NCBI GenBank assembly: GCA_963663135.2
Contig: CAXXRM010000005.1
Coordinates: 1,860,001 to 1,924,000 of the forward strand
Source: Io17-Chloro-G2 sp963663135
GTDB taxonomy: Bacteria; Chloroflexota; Dehalococcoidia; Lucifugimonadales; UBA3495
Length of the DNA: 64,000 bases
Direction of reading: 5' to 3'
The first letter of the stretch is position 1. Each line of letters opens with the position of its first letter. The notes below the pieces were generated by a model. That model did no database searches, was not told the DNA's origin, and saw nothing but the letters and a program-made list of their open reading frames with translations. Shown here one piece after another: positions 48,807 to 57,307 of this stretch. Position numbers and translations under genes: made by a program.

Positions 48807-49759
48807 CAGACTTGGTCCAAATCCAAAATCCGCTGGGCCAACGCCACTTTGTCTTCATCGGAATGCATGACGATCGAGTCAACCACCGGGTTGATCCCCA
48901 ATTCGGCGACCTCGGGTGCAAGGTAAGAATCCTGGCGGTCAATCAAGAAATAGTCACAAATTCCGGCGTATTCCCGGGCCACTCCAACTACGGAAGCGTC
49001 CTTGCCCAACTCGGTCATGATCTTGGCCGCCGGGCCCCTTACCGCCGCACCGGCGACGATGGGGCTAACCGCTACGCGACGCCCCGGAAAGACTTCCAAG
49101 GCTTGACGCACGCCAGGCATTGCCAGGATGGGTGCCAGACTAAGGAAAGGGTTGGAAGGACACAGCACCAACATCCCGCCTTGGTCCATCGCCTCGGCGA
49201 ATCCGGGCGACGGCTTTGCGGAACCGGCGCCGACGTATTCAATACTGCTTACCACCGGTTCGGCGCGTCGCTGCACGAAATATTGCTGCATGGGCAAGTC
49301 GCCCTCATCCGTGGTTACCACAGTTTTCACGGGATCGTCACTCATGGGGACAATATCATGGCTCACTCCCAAGGCGCGGCTAATGGACGCGGTAGCCTGT
49401 GAGAGGGAATACCCCTGGTTGAGCAATTGGGTTCGCCTGATGTGAACCGCCAGGTCCCGGTCACCCAGGTTGAACCAGGCGTCGAGCCCCAATTGATGTA
49501 GCATCGACAGGGAATTGAAGGTGTCCCCAGCCACTCCCCATCCGGTCTCAGGGTTAGCCAATCCGGCCAACGTATACATCATAGTGTCCACGTCCGGCGA
49601 AACGTGCAACCCGTGGAACGACTCATCGTCGCCGGTGTTTACGACCATCATCAGTTTGGTAGGAGGAAGAAGCCGGGCCAGTCCCCAAGCCAGCTTGGCC
49701 CCACCGACGCCCCCGGCCAGCGCCAGAACCCTGCCGTTGGTTTCGCGACGTGAGGTCAG
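48806..49759 (-). CDS. cofD: 2-phospho-L-lactate transferase (Fo to F420-0), probable CTG start
   Basis: Transfers the phospho-lactyl-type group from its GDP derivative to Fo. Conserved motifs: LALAGGVGGAKLAWGLARLL (about 12-31), VVNTGDDESFHGLHVSPDVD (about 38-57), YTLAGLANPETGWG, and LCPSNPFLSLAPILAMPG. The first ATG in frame (49651) would delete the GGVGGAKL loop, and between it and the upstream TAG there is no ATG, GTG or TTG. A CTG at 49759 has GGAG 6 nt upstream and yields 317 residues, the normal length; an ATT further up is the other option. Same-strand order cofG-cofH-cofD-cofC-LLM. Confidence 0.9.
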   Translation of the reverse strand: MTSRRETNGRVLALAGGVGGAKLAWGLARLLPPTKLMMVVNTGDDESFHGLHVSPDVDTMMYTLAGLANPETGWGVAGDTFNSLSMLHQLGLDAWFNLGDRDLAVHIRRTQLLNQGYSLSQATASISRALGVSHDIVPMSDDPVKTVVTTDEGDLPMQQYFVQRRAEPVVSSIEYVGAGSAKPSPGFAEAMDQGGMLVLCPSNPFLSLAPILAMPGVRQALEVFPGRRVAVSPIVAGAAVRGPAAKIMTELGKDASVVGVAREYAGICDYFLIDRQDSYLAPEVAELGINPVVDSIVMHSDEDKVALAQRILDLDQV

Positions 49760-49886
49760 CGGGAACTCCGAAACAGTCCCAATTGTGACGACACTTTCAC
49801 CGGTCTAGGAAAAGTCCCTCACGCGAACCCACGTAGGGGGTTGCCGTGGGGGACTGCTTGGAGCGCGAGGTTCATCAAATACCCGA

Positions 49887-51272
49887 CTACGGCGCATCGA
49901 CTCCCGGATGAGCAGCCGGCCCCGACCCATGATCGGCCGAGCCAAGGCCAACCGGTTCCAGCTTTATCCGCCGGGGATGCACGAACCGGTAGGTGTCCAG
50001 ATTCACCAGCTTCTGGTAGGAGCCGAACAGTTCTTCCACGTTGTCCCCAACCACATCCAATGGGTCAAGCTCCTCGTCGGAGTCATCGAATAACCGTTTG
50101 GTCTGGTAGGTAGTATACCGTTCGGCTGGAATCCGGCCCGCCTGTCTGATCATGTGCCGGAATTCCCAGGGTCGCATGAGTTGGCCGTGTTGGGCGCCGG
50201 CGGCGGTGGAAATGCTCTCGTTAATCAGGGTGCCCCCCAAGTCGTTGACCCCTGCGGTCAGGAGGACCTGGGACATGCGGGACCCCTCTTTTACCCAGGA
50301 CGCCTGGATGTTGGGAATCCAATTGTTCAGCATGATACGGGCGATGGCGTGTACCTTAACCACGTCCATGCCGGTGGGGCCGGACCTGACGTTCTCCACC
50401 AGGTTCTGCATGAACATGGGGGCTTCGGTGTGCACAAAGCTCAGCGGAACGAACTCGGTGATGCCGCCGGAATTCTTCTGGACATTTCTCAACAGGTCAA
50501 TGTGCCGGGTGATGTGTCCATTGGTTTCCAAGTGGCCAAACATCACCGTGGACGTGGTGGGAATTCCCAATTCATGGGCCGTGCCGATTACTTCCACCCA
50601 TTGGTCCACCCGGATGCGTCCGGGCGATATCCGGTCCCGCATGTCCTGATCCAGAATTTCCGCCGAGGTGCCCGGGAGACTGCCTACACCGGCAGCCTTC
50701 AGACCTTGCAGGTATTCCCGGATGGTGCACCGAGAACGGACCGAACCGTACAGAACCTCTTCCGGGGAGAAGCCATGAATGTGTATCTCCGGTACCTCTT
50801 GTTTGATGGCTTCGCAGAGCCTGATGTACAGGTCCCCTTCCATTTGCGGCGGCAGACCGGCCTGCAGGCAGACTTCGGTGGCCCCGTAGTCCCGGGCTTC
50901 CTTGGTCCGGCGGATGATCTCTTCCACCGGCAGGAAATACCCTTGCTCCTCCCGGTGGTCCCGGCTGAACGCGCAGAAGCCGCAACGTTTGATGCACACG
51001 TTGGTGAAGTTGATGTTGCGGTTGACCACGTAAGTGGCCACGTCCCCCACGGACCGGCGGCGCAGGTGGTCGGCGGTCATCACGACGCCGTGATATTCCA
51101 GCCCGTTGGCATCGAACAGAAGCTCGCCGTCCTCGGCGGAAATATCCTTGCCCTCAAGGGCGTCATTCAGGACCCGGGCAATCTTCGGTTCCAACAAGCC
51201 CAGCAACTGCTCTATGTTTTCCGTGTTACCTATTTTTTCCATATTACTGGCGGGTTTACTTGGTCCCGGCAT
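49887..51272 (-). CDS. cofH: Fo synthase subunit 2 (radical SAM, 5-amino-6-ribitylaminouracil:tyrosine transferase)
   Basis: Joins a tyrosine-derived radical fragment to 5-amino-6-(ribitylamino)uracil in Fo synthesis. About 461 residues, longer than the usual ~360-400 owing to a C-terminal extension with a conserved-looking LFGSYQKLVNLDTYRFVHPR region. Radical SAM cluster C93-x3-C97-x2-C100 (CIKRCGFCAFSRD), GATEVCLQAGLPPQMEGDLY, and GSLPGTSAEIL. Start ATG 51272 has GGGGGGA upstream; TTG 51281 and ATG 51242 are alternatives. It overlaps cofG by 17 nt. In Actinobacteria cofG and cofH are fused as fbiC; here they are separate. Confidence 0.92.
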   Translation of the reverse strand: MPGPSKPASNMEKIGNTENIEQLLGLLEPKIARVLNDALEGKDISAEDGELLFDANGLEYHGVVMTADHLRRRSVGDVATYVVNRNINFTNVCIKRCGFCAFSRDHREEQGYFLPVEEIIRRTKEARDYGATEVCLQAGLPPQMEGDLYIRLCEAIKQEVPEIHIHGFSPEEVLYGSVRSRCTIREYLQGLKAAGVGSLPGTSAEILDQDMRDRISPGRIRVDQWVEVIGTAHELGIPTTSTVMFGHLETNGHITRHIDLLRNVQKNSGGITEFVPLSFVHTEAPMFMQNLVENVRSGPTGMDVVKVHAIARIMLNNWIPNIQASWVKEGSRMSQVLLTAGVNDLGGTLINESISTAAGAQHGQLMRPWEFRHMIRQAGRIPAERYTTYQTKRLFDDSDEELDPLDVVGDNVEELFGSYQKLVNLDTYRFVHPRRIKLEPVGLGSADHGSGPAAHPGVDAP

Positions 51273-52533
51273 ACCTTTCAATCCCCCCTACAACATAACC
51301 TTCATCATCGGCCAAATCGCCGATTTTCTGCTGGAACCGGCTGGACAAATAACTGTTTCCAAAACCCAAAAACTCGGGATACACGGGGAGTCTGGGCTTC
51401 AGGTCAAACCCCGACGCCGCGGACCGCTGGCGCAGTTCCTGCAGGGCCGGCCACGGGGCCTCTGGGTTGACGAAGTCAATGGTCAATGGAGAGACGCCTC
51501 CCCAATCGTTGATTCCGGCATCGAGGTATATCTGATAGTCCCGGCCGTTAAGGTTAGGCGGGACCTGGAGATTCATGTCCTGACCCAAAATCAGGCGGGC
51601 GGCGGCAACCGCCCAGCGCATTTCCGCTGTCCCGGCGTCGGGGTCACCGGCCATTGGGGTGTCAGGCTTGGCCCGAAAGTTCTGGATAATAACCTCTTGG
51701 ACATGGCCGAAGGTCTGGTGCAAATCCCGGATCTTCAGCAGGGCATCAACTGTCTCCAACCTGGTTTCCCCGATGCCGATCAGAAGGCCGGTCGTAAACG
51801 GCACCTCCAGCTCTCCGGCTATTTCCAGCGTCCTGAGGCGCACCCGGGGCCTTTTGCTGGGAGCAAACTCGTGCGGCCCGCCGGGGCCGTAGAGGCGTTG
51901 GCTGACGGACTCGAGCATCAACCCCATGGACGGGCTAAAGGGGCGCAACGCGGCCATTTCTCTGCGGCTCATCGTGCCCGGATTGGCATGGGGCACCATG
52001 CTTGTTTCTTCGCTGAGCAAGCGGCACATGTCGGTGAGATAATCCAGCGTTGTGTTGTAACCCCGGTGGGCCAGCCATTCCTTGGCCTCGGGATACCTTT
52101 GCTCAGGCCGCTCACCCAAAGTGAACAGCGCTTCGGTGCAACCAAGGTCCTGGCCTGACCTGGCAACATCCAAGACCTGTTCGGGAGTCATGAAAAGGTT
52201 GTCAGTCTGAGAAGGGTCCTGCCGGAACGTGCAGTAGCCGCAGAAATCACGGCACAGTCGCGTCAACGGTATAAAAACCTTGGGGGAAAAAGTAACGGTC
52301 CGCCCTTTGCTCCGGTTACGCAACTGGGCAGCGGCCAAACAGAGGACATCCAGGTCAAAATGCGCAATGTCGGCCAGAGACCGGCATTGCAATTCGGGCA
52401 ACGGGCGACCACCAACGACGGAGTTCAGGCACTCCGAAATTTGAGCCGCGCCGCGCGTTATTTGATCTGTAGTCGCCAGAGCGAGGGACCACCCTTCCCC
52501 AAAGTCGTCCACCGCTGTCCTGAGCAATAGCAA
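51256..52533 (-). CDS. cofG: Fo synthase subunit 1 (radical SAM, 7,8-didemethyl-8-hydroxy-5-deazariboflavin synthase)
   Basis: Cyclises the CofH product to the deazaflavin Fo. 425 residues with radical SAM cluster C94-x3-C98-x2-C101 (RLCRDFCGYCTFR), then ALFTLGERPEQRYPEAKEWL (typical CofG GExP motif), MVPHANPGTMSRREM, GLLIGIGET and INDWGGVSPLT near the end. N-terminal ~75 residues form a helical region. The TTG at 52533 is the most upstream start; a GTG seven codons later is possible. First gene of the cof series on this strand; a spacer of 350 bp separates it from the NIPSNAP gene upstream. Confidence 0.93.
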   Translation of the reverse strand: MLLLRTAVDDFGEGWSLALATTDQITRGAAQISECLNSVVGGRPLPELQCRSLADIAHFDLDVLCLAAAQLRNRSKGRTVTFSPKVFIPLTRLCRDFCGYCTFRQDPSQTDNLFMTPEQVLDVARSGQDLGCTEALFTLGERPEQRYPEAKEWLAHRGYNTTLDYLTDMCRLLSEETSMVPHANPGTMSRREMAALRPFSPSMGLMLESVSQRLYGPGGPHEFAPSKRPRVRLRTLEIAGELEVPFTTGLLIGIGETRLETVDALLKIRDLHQTFGHVQEVIIQNFRAKPDTPMAGDPDAGTAEMRWAVAAARLILGQDMNLQVPPNLNGRDYQIYLDAGINDWGGVSPLTIDFVNPEAPWPALQELRQRSAASGFDLKPRLPVYPEFLGFGNSYLSSRFQQKIGDLADDEGYVVGGIERYAGTK

Positions 52534-52883
52534 TTGGCACAGGCTGGCGGCAGCGTTTATTGTATCCGCTCCAGGTTAGCCAAGCAACCGCAGCCGAAGT
52601 GGCCCCAGGGCAGTCGTATGTCGGACCATTGGCGCCGCATCTGAAAAATTCCACCTGCCGCGGCGTAGACAGGGTCGTGTCACGCCGAACCTTTTCCTCC
52701 TTAATTCTCGCCGCGGTGGGAATGGGGGCAGCTATCGCATCCCAGACCTTGGACACCTGTCCAATCAACCTGCTTTTTGCCCAGCGGGGGTTGAGGGCAT
52801 CATCCTCGTGGATTCTTGATTGCACTGGGGATTCGGGGGTAAGGACATTCAAAACGCGACTGCCCTGGGCAGTGAATCTCAAG
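52534..52883. other. Intergenic spacer upstream of cofG
   Basis: 350 bp between the NIPSNAP gene and cofG, on whose strand it would hold the promoter of the cofGH series. A GGGAATGGGGGC block and a CGCCGCGGTGGGAATG segment (about 52707-52722) faintly resemble the REP-like unit. No gene, RNA fold or clear hexamers recognised. Confidence 0.4.
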
Positions 52884-53207
52884 CTACTGCATAGGCGAGT
52901 AACTCGTGGGTCTGAGAATCACGTTCCGCACCCGGGCATTGATCGGGCCGTCGGTCTCCGATTCGGCGCGCGCTTGGTGCCAGCCTGGGTCGGCTTGGAA
53001 AGCGGCCCATTTCTGTTCTCGATCGGCCAGGCTGTCGAACCCCAACATGTAGACCAGTTGGTTGCTAGTTCCAATTTCCTCGGTCCAAAACCCAACCACG
53101 TGGATGCCGTGTTTCTCAAAGAAACCCATGGTGTGATTGGCAAACCGTTCGTTTAACGCGGGAAGACGCCCCGGTATGGTTTCGTAGATGCGAAGTTCGT
53201 AAATCAT
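52884..53207 (-). CDS. NIPSNAP-family protein
   Basis: 107 residues, ferredoxin-like dimeric alpha/beta-barrel fold. MIYELRIYETIPGRLPALNE, HGIHVVGFWTEEIGTSNQLV (about 33-52), MLGFDSLADREQKWAAFQAD (about 54-73) are classical NIPSNAP motifs. Bacterial NIPSNAP proteins often accompany degradation genes but have no settled reaction. GGAGGG 3-4 nt before the ATG. Lies between ruvB and the cof series on the same strand. Confidence 0.87.
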   Translation of the reverse strand: MIYELRIYETIPGRLPALNERFANHTMGFFEKHGIHVVGFWTEEIGTSNQLVYMLGFDSLADREQKWAAFQADPGWHQARAESETDGPINARVRNVILRPTSYSPMQ

Positions 53208-53319
53208 TAACCCTCCAATTCAATTGATTGCATGTTACGCGGCCCACCACCCTGTTCCCAGCCGCGCGGTGGTTCTCGTCCGGCCCGACAACTGGGCGTA
53301 AGACATCGCTGCTAATGGG

Positions 53320-54339
53320 TTAAAACCCAGACAGCCGTCCCTGGTCGGTGGGCATATATTGACGCCCCAGGAATTCGTGAGCTAGCCGGGTGGCGACCCT
53401 TCCCCGTGGTGTCCTTTCCAGGAAACCGATCTGTAAGAGGTAAGGCTCCCAAACGTCCATCACGGTGTCAGCGTCCTCATTGACCGAAGCGGCCAGGGTT
53501 TCGAGGCCGACAGGGCCCCCGTCAAACTTGTCAATGATGCTGGCCAACAGCCGGCGGTCCGACTGGTCCAACCCCAAGCGGTCTACCGAAAGTTGTTCCA
53601 GGGCTGCCTGAGCCACCGGCCCATCAATACACCCATCGGCCATCACCAGGGCGTAGTCCCGGTTGCGCTTCAGGAGCCGGTTGGCTATTCGCGGCGTGCC
53701 GCGGGAACAGGCGGCGATGGCGCAGACGGCTTCACCGTTGGCCTCCACGCCCAGGATGCGGGCCGACCGGCGCACGATGACTTCCATGTCTTCGGGCTCG
53801 TAATATTCCAGCCGGAACACCGACCCAAACCTGTCCCGAAGCGGTGCGCTAATCATGGAGAACCGGGTGGTGGCCCCTAACAATGTGAACGGGTTTATTC
53901 TCAGGTTAATGTTGCGGGCCGCCAGGCCTTTTCCCACCATCCACGAGAGGAAAAAGTCTTCCATCGCTGAATGAAGGACTTCCTCCACTACCCGGTTCAG
54001 GCGGTGGATTTCGTCGATGAAGAGGACGTCGTTGGGCTGGAGCCCGGTCAGAATGGCGGCCATGTCGCCGGCCCGTTCGATAGCGGGCCCCGACGTGACC
54101 CTTATCTCCGCCTCCATCTCATGGGCCACGATGTGGGCAAGAGTGGTCTTGCCCAAGCCCGGGGGTCCGTAGACGATGATATGGTCCAGGGGTTCGCCCC
54201 GCATCTTGGCGGCGCGAATTGCGATATCCAGATTGCCCTTAACGTGGCCCTGGCCGACGAAATCGGCGAGACGGCGCGGCCGCAGAGTTTGGTCCGTGTC
54301 GTCGGGCTGGACTTCTGCCGACACCAGTCGTTCGGTCAT
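53320..54339 (-). CDS. ruvB: Holliday junction branch migration helicase
   Basis: AAA+ motor that drives branch migration with RuvA. 339 residues from ATG 54339, which has GGGAGGGGG upstream; a longer frame to 54357 adds six residues. Walker A GPPGLGKTT (58-66), Walker B LFIDEIHRL, sensor GATTRFSMIS and arginine-finger region, sensor 2 CSRGTPRIANRLLKR, and a winged-helix C-terminus (DADTVMDVWEPYLLQIGFLE). A small oddity is LKRNRDYA where most RuvB have RRVRD. ruvA and ruvC are not adjacent. Confidence 0.95.
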   Translation of the reverse strand: MTERLVSAEVQPDDTDQTLRPRRLADFVGQGHVKGNLDIAIRAAKMRGEPLDHIIVYGPPGLGKTTLAHIVAHEMEAEIRVTSGPAIERAGDMAAILTGLQPNDVLFIDEIHRLNRVVEEVLHSAMEDFFLSWMVGKGLAARNINLRINPFTLLGATTRFSMISAPLRDRFGSVFRLEYYEPEDMEVIVRRSARILGVEANGEAVCAIAACSRGTPRIANRLLKRNRDYALVMADGCIDGPVAQAALEQLSVDRLGLDQSDRRLLASIIDKFDGGPVGLETLAASVNEDADTVMDVWEPYLLQIGFLERTPRGRVATRLAHEFLGRQYMPTDQGRLSGF

Positions 54340-54489
54340 TCGGCCCCCTCCCACCACCGTTCCCGGGCGTTGCGACAGGTCTACGGTATCCGGATTCTAG
54401 GTTTAGTCGATTCAGGCGTCAAGGAAGCCCGGTCACCTGGCCGGGGGAATTGGGCCGCGGGACCCGTCAGGGCCGCTCCACGAACAACC

Positions 54490-55740
54490 CTATCCCTCAA
54501 ATTTCCGGAAGACCAAGCAGGCATTTTGTCCACCGAAACCGAAGGCGTTGGACAGCGCCACGCTTACATCTTTTTCCCGGGCCTGGTTGGGCACGTAGTC
54601 CAGGTCGCAGGCCGGGTCCGGCTCTTCATAGTTGATAGTAGGGTGGATCACGCCCTGGGTGATGGTTTTGACGCAGGCGGCGGCTTCCAACGACCCCGAC
54701 GCCCCCAGTGAGTGGCCGATCATGGACTTGGTGGAACTGATTGGAATCTGGTAGGCCAGGCTGCCGAACAACCGCTTGACCGCCGTCGTTTCCAACGCGT
54801 CATTCAATGGAGTGGATGTTCCGTGGGCGTTGATATAGTCCACCTGGTCCAGCGCAACGCCGGCGTCCCGCAGCGCCAACTCCATGGCGCGGGCGGCGGC
54901 TTCCCCGCTTTCCTCGGGCTGCACGAGATGTCCGGCGTCGGAAGTGCACCCAAAGCCGGCGATCTCAACCGAAATCTCAGCGTTCCGAGCCAAGGCATGG
55001 TGCAGAGATTCCAAGACCATTATGACCGAGCCTTCCGCAGGGACGAAGCCGTCACGTCCGGCGTCAAAGGGACGGCTGGCTTTCTGCGGCTCGTCGTTTC
55101 GGGTGCTCAAGGCTCGCATCACCGCAAATCCTGCCAGGCCCAATTGGCTGATTCCCGCTTCCGAACCGCCGGCGAGCATCACGTCGGCTTCCCCCCGCCG
55201 GATGACGGCCAAAGCTTCGCCGATAGCCTGGTTTGAAGCGGCGCAGGCGGTGGTGGCCGTGGAATTGTGTCCCCTGGCCCCGGTGAAACGGCTGACGTTG
55301 GCGGCGGCCATGTTGGGCAGGACCATCGGGAAGAAAAAGGGCGTCATCCTCATGCCGCCCCTGGCGGCCAGAATCCGGCAGTTCTCCTCCAGCGTGGGGA
55401 ATCCTCCATTGCCGTTGCCCAGGACGACACCGGCGCGAAAGGTGTCCATTTTGGAAATGTCCAACCTGGCTGATTCCACGGCGGTCAATCCGGCGGCCAC
55501 GGCCAGTTGAGAAAACCGGGCCATTCGGCGGGCTTCACGCTGGTCGATGTACTGGACGGGATCGAAGTCGCTCACCTCACCGGATATCCGGCAAGGGTAA
55601 TCGGTGGGGTCGCAAAGGGTCATGGGCCCAATGCCCGATCGGCCCGCCACCAGGTTGTCCCAAAACATTTCCGGCGTCTGCCCCAGGGGAGTGATTGCCC
55701 CCATACCGGTTACCACCACCCTAGGCCTATCCCGTTCCAC
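54490..55740 (-). CDS. fabF: Beta-ketoacyl-ACP synthase II (copy 1)
   Basis: Condensing enzyme of fatty-acid elongation, 416 residues. Cys-His-His triad: C166 (TACAASNQ), H306 (NAHGTSTPLND) and H343 (GHSLGASGSLEAAA); Lys in STKSM. Start: GTG at 55740 with GGAG 8 nt upstream and product beginning VERDRPRVVVTGMG; a longer open frame to 55929 overlaps folC in another frame and encodes a Cys/Trp-rich extension unlike any KAS. A second KAS II is at 61766. Substrate range of the two may differ (initiation versus elongation or a specialised lipid). Confidence 0.94.
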   Translation of the reverse strand: MERDRPRVVVTGMGAITPLGQTPEMFWDNLVAGRSGIGPMTLCDPTDYPCRISGEVSDFDPVQYIDQREARRMARFSQLAVAAGLTAVESARLDISKMDTFRAGVVLGNGNGGFPTLEENCRILAARGGMRMTPFFFPMVLPNMAAANVSRFTGARGHNSTATTACAASNQAIGEALAVIRRGEADVMLAGGSEAGISQLGLAGFAVMRALSTRNDEPQKASRPFDAGRDGFVPAEGSVIMVLESLHHALARNAEISVEIAGFGCTSDAGHLVQPEESGEAAARAMELALRDAGVALDQVDYINAHGTSTPLNDALETTAVKRLFGSLAYQIPISSTKSMIGHSLGASGSLEAAACVKTITQGVIHPTINYEEPDPACDLDYVPNQAREKDVSVALSNAFGFGGQNACLVFRKFEG

Positions 55741-55810
55741 ACCCAATGCTCCAGAATAGAATTCGAACGTTCCAATGTTGACCCGAAAACCAAGAGCCCA
55801 ACAGCATAGG

Positions 55811-57202
55811 TCAGCCCACCCGAAGGTCGCGGGGCAGCAAGTCGGGGTACTCCTCGGGCTGGATTCCCAACGCCGCCTCCCGGGCTTCAGCCGCCACAAA
55901 CAAAGAGCCGGTCGCCAACACCAGGTCACCCGGTCCGGCGGCCTCGCGGGCCTGGCGCAAGGCGTCGGCCGTATCCCGGGTCAAAACCGCTTTAACTCCT
56001 TGATCTTCAAAAAGCCGGGCCACTGCGGCCGGGGCCATCGACCGGGGATGCCTTGACCGGGTTGCGAAAACCACCGGATTCCCCTTCGAAAGGCATTGCG
56101 CCATTTCCACAACACTCTTGTCCCGCGAAAACCCGACTGCCAACAACAAACGCCGATGTGGCATGTACCTGGGCAAGGAATCCATCAGGGATTCCATAGA
56201 ATAAACATTGTGGGCTCCGTCGGCCACCACCGGAGGGTCTTTTAACAGCACCTCCATCCGGCAGGGCCATGAAACGCTGGCAAACCCCTGAGCGACGGAT
56301 TCAGAGGGTATGGGCCACCCGCGTTCGACCAACACCTCCAGGGCGGCCAATGCGGTGGAGGCATTTTCCAACTGGTATTCGCCCAGCAACGGGATTCGCA
56401 GTTGGTGTTCGCTCAGCCTGCCGTTGACGGTGAAGCTCTGGAATCCGGACCCATCCGGGCCAGGGCTGGTCCAGGTGACGTCGGACCCAACCTGGACCGC
56501 TCGGGCGCCAACCTGCCGGCATCGCTCTCGGATCACGTCTCTGGCTTCCCGAACCTGGGGGCTTATCACCACCGTGGAACCCACTTTGATGATTCCCGCC
56601 TTTTCCGCGGCGATCTCTGCCACCGTGTCGCCAAGAATGGCCATGTGGTCTTTGCTTATTGAAGTAATGACCGCTACGTCTGACGTCACGACGTTGGTGG
56701 CATCCAGCCGCCCGCCCAGTCCAACTTCAATGGTTTGGAAATCCACCGGCTCTTGAGCGAAACACTGGAACGCCATGCCGGTAATGAACTCGAAAAGGGT
56801 AACTGCGCCATCGGCCTCAACTGCTAGCCCATCGGATGAACCCATTTCCGGGGCCATCCTGAAGGGCCACAGCTGCTCAACCAGAGCAGCGAATTTCGGC
56901 TCGGAAATCGGCTCCCCATCCAGGCGTATTCTCTCTCTGAAATGATGCATGTGGGGCGACGAATTGAACCCGGTGCGGTAACCCGCCGCAGTGAGGGCGG
57001 CGTCGCAGAACGCGGCAGTGCTGCCCTTGCCCTTGGTCCCGGCGACGTGGATCGTCGGCGCGGCGCGATGGGGATTTCCCAACCGGGCCAGGAATCCTTC
57101 CATCCGGGCAAGATCAACGATGGCTTTTTGCCGAGGACCGGGGGCCGCGCGTTCGTGGTCCACCAGCGATAGCAGTGCGTCTATAGATTCGGAATAATTC
57201 AT
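55811..57202 (-). CDS. folC: Bifunctional folylpolyglutamate / dihydrofolate synthase
   Basis: Mur-ligase-type enzyme adding glutamate to folates. 463 residues. N-terminal NARMEGFLARLGNPH equivalent, P-loop HVAGTKGKGSTAAFC (about 51-65), SPHMHHFRERIRLDG, TFEFITGMAF (here LFEFITGMAF), VGLGGRLDATNVV (omega-loop/Mg region), SKDHMAILGDTV. The order and spacing are standard. Start taken as ATG at 57202; a TTG at 57211 is possible. It is followed by fabF after 70 nt, on the same strand. Confidence 0.93.
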   Translation of the reverse strand: MNYSESIDALLSLVDHERAAPGPRQKAIVDLARMEGFLARLGNPHRAAPTIHVAGTKGKGSTAAFCDAALTAAGYRTGFNSSPHMHHFRERIRLDGEPISEPKFAALVEQLWPFRMAPEMGSSDGLAVEADGAVTLFEFITGMAFQCFAQEPVDFQTIEVGLGGRLDATNVVTSDVAVITSISKDHMAILGDTVAEIAAEKAGIIKVGSTVVISPQVREARDVIRERCRQVGARAVQVGSDVTWTSPGPDGSGFQSFTVNGRLSEHQLRIPLLGEYQLENASTALAALEVLVERGWPIPSESVAQGFASVSWPCRMEVLLKDPPVVADGAHNVYSMESLMDSLPRYMPHRRLLLAVGFSRDKSVVEMAQCLSKGNPVVFATRSRHPRSMAPAAVARLFEDQGVKAVLTRDTADALRQAREAAGPGDLVLATGSLFVAAEAREAALGIQPEEYPDLLPRDLRVG

Positions 57203-57307
57203 CAAGGTCAAAACCGGGAGTTCTGGGCTGGCGTGCGATTGGAGTCGGGAATCCCGGCCTGCCGAGCGTGGCCCAGGATTTACTCGGCCACCCGGATGGG
57301 TGGGAAA

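Noticed and set aside
50154..51470. 438-codon plus-strand ORF opposite cofH and cofG
   Set aside because: Antisense to two clearly coding radical SAM genes; a shadow of codon bias in GC-rich DNA.
55741..55929. N-terminal extension of fabF copy 1
   Set aside because: Overlaps the folC 3' end in another frame, encodes a Cys/Trp/Arg-rich stretch absent from KAS II enzymes, and a GTG with GGAG exists at the proper start.
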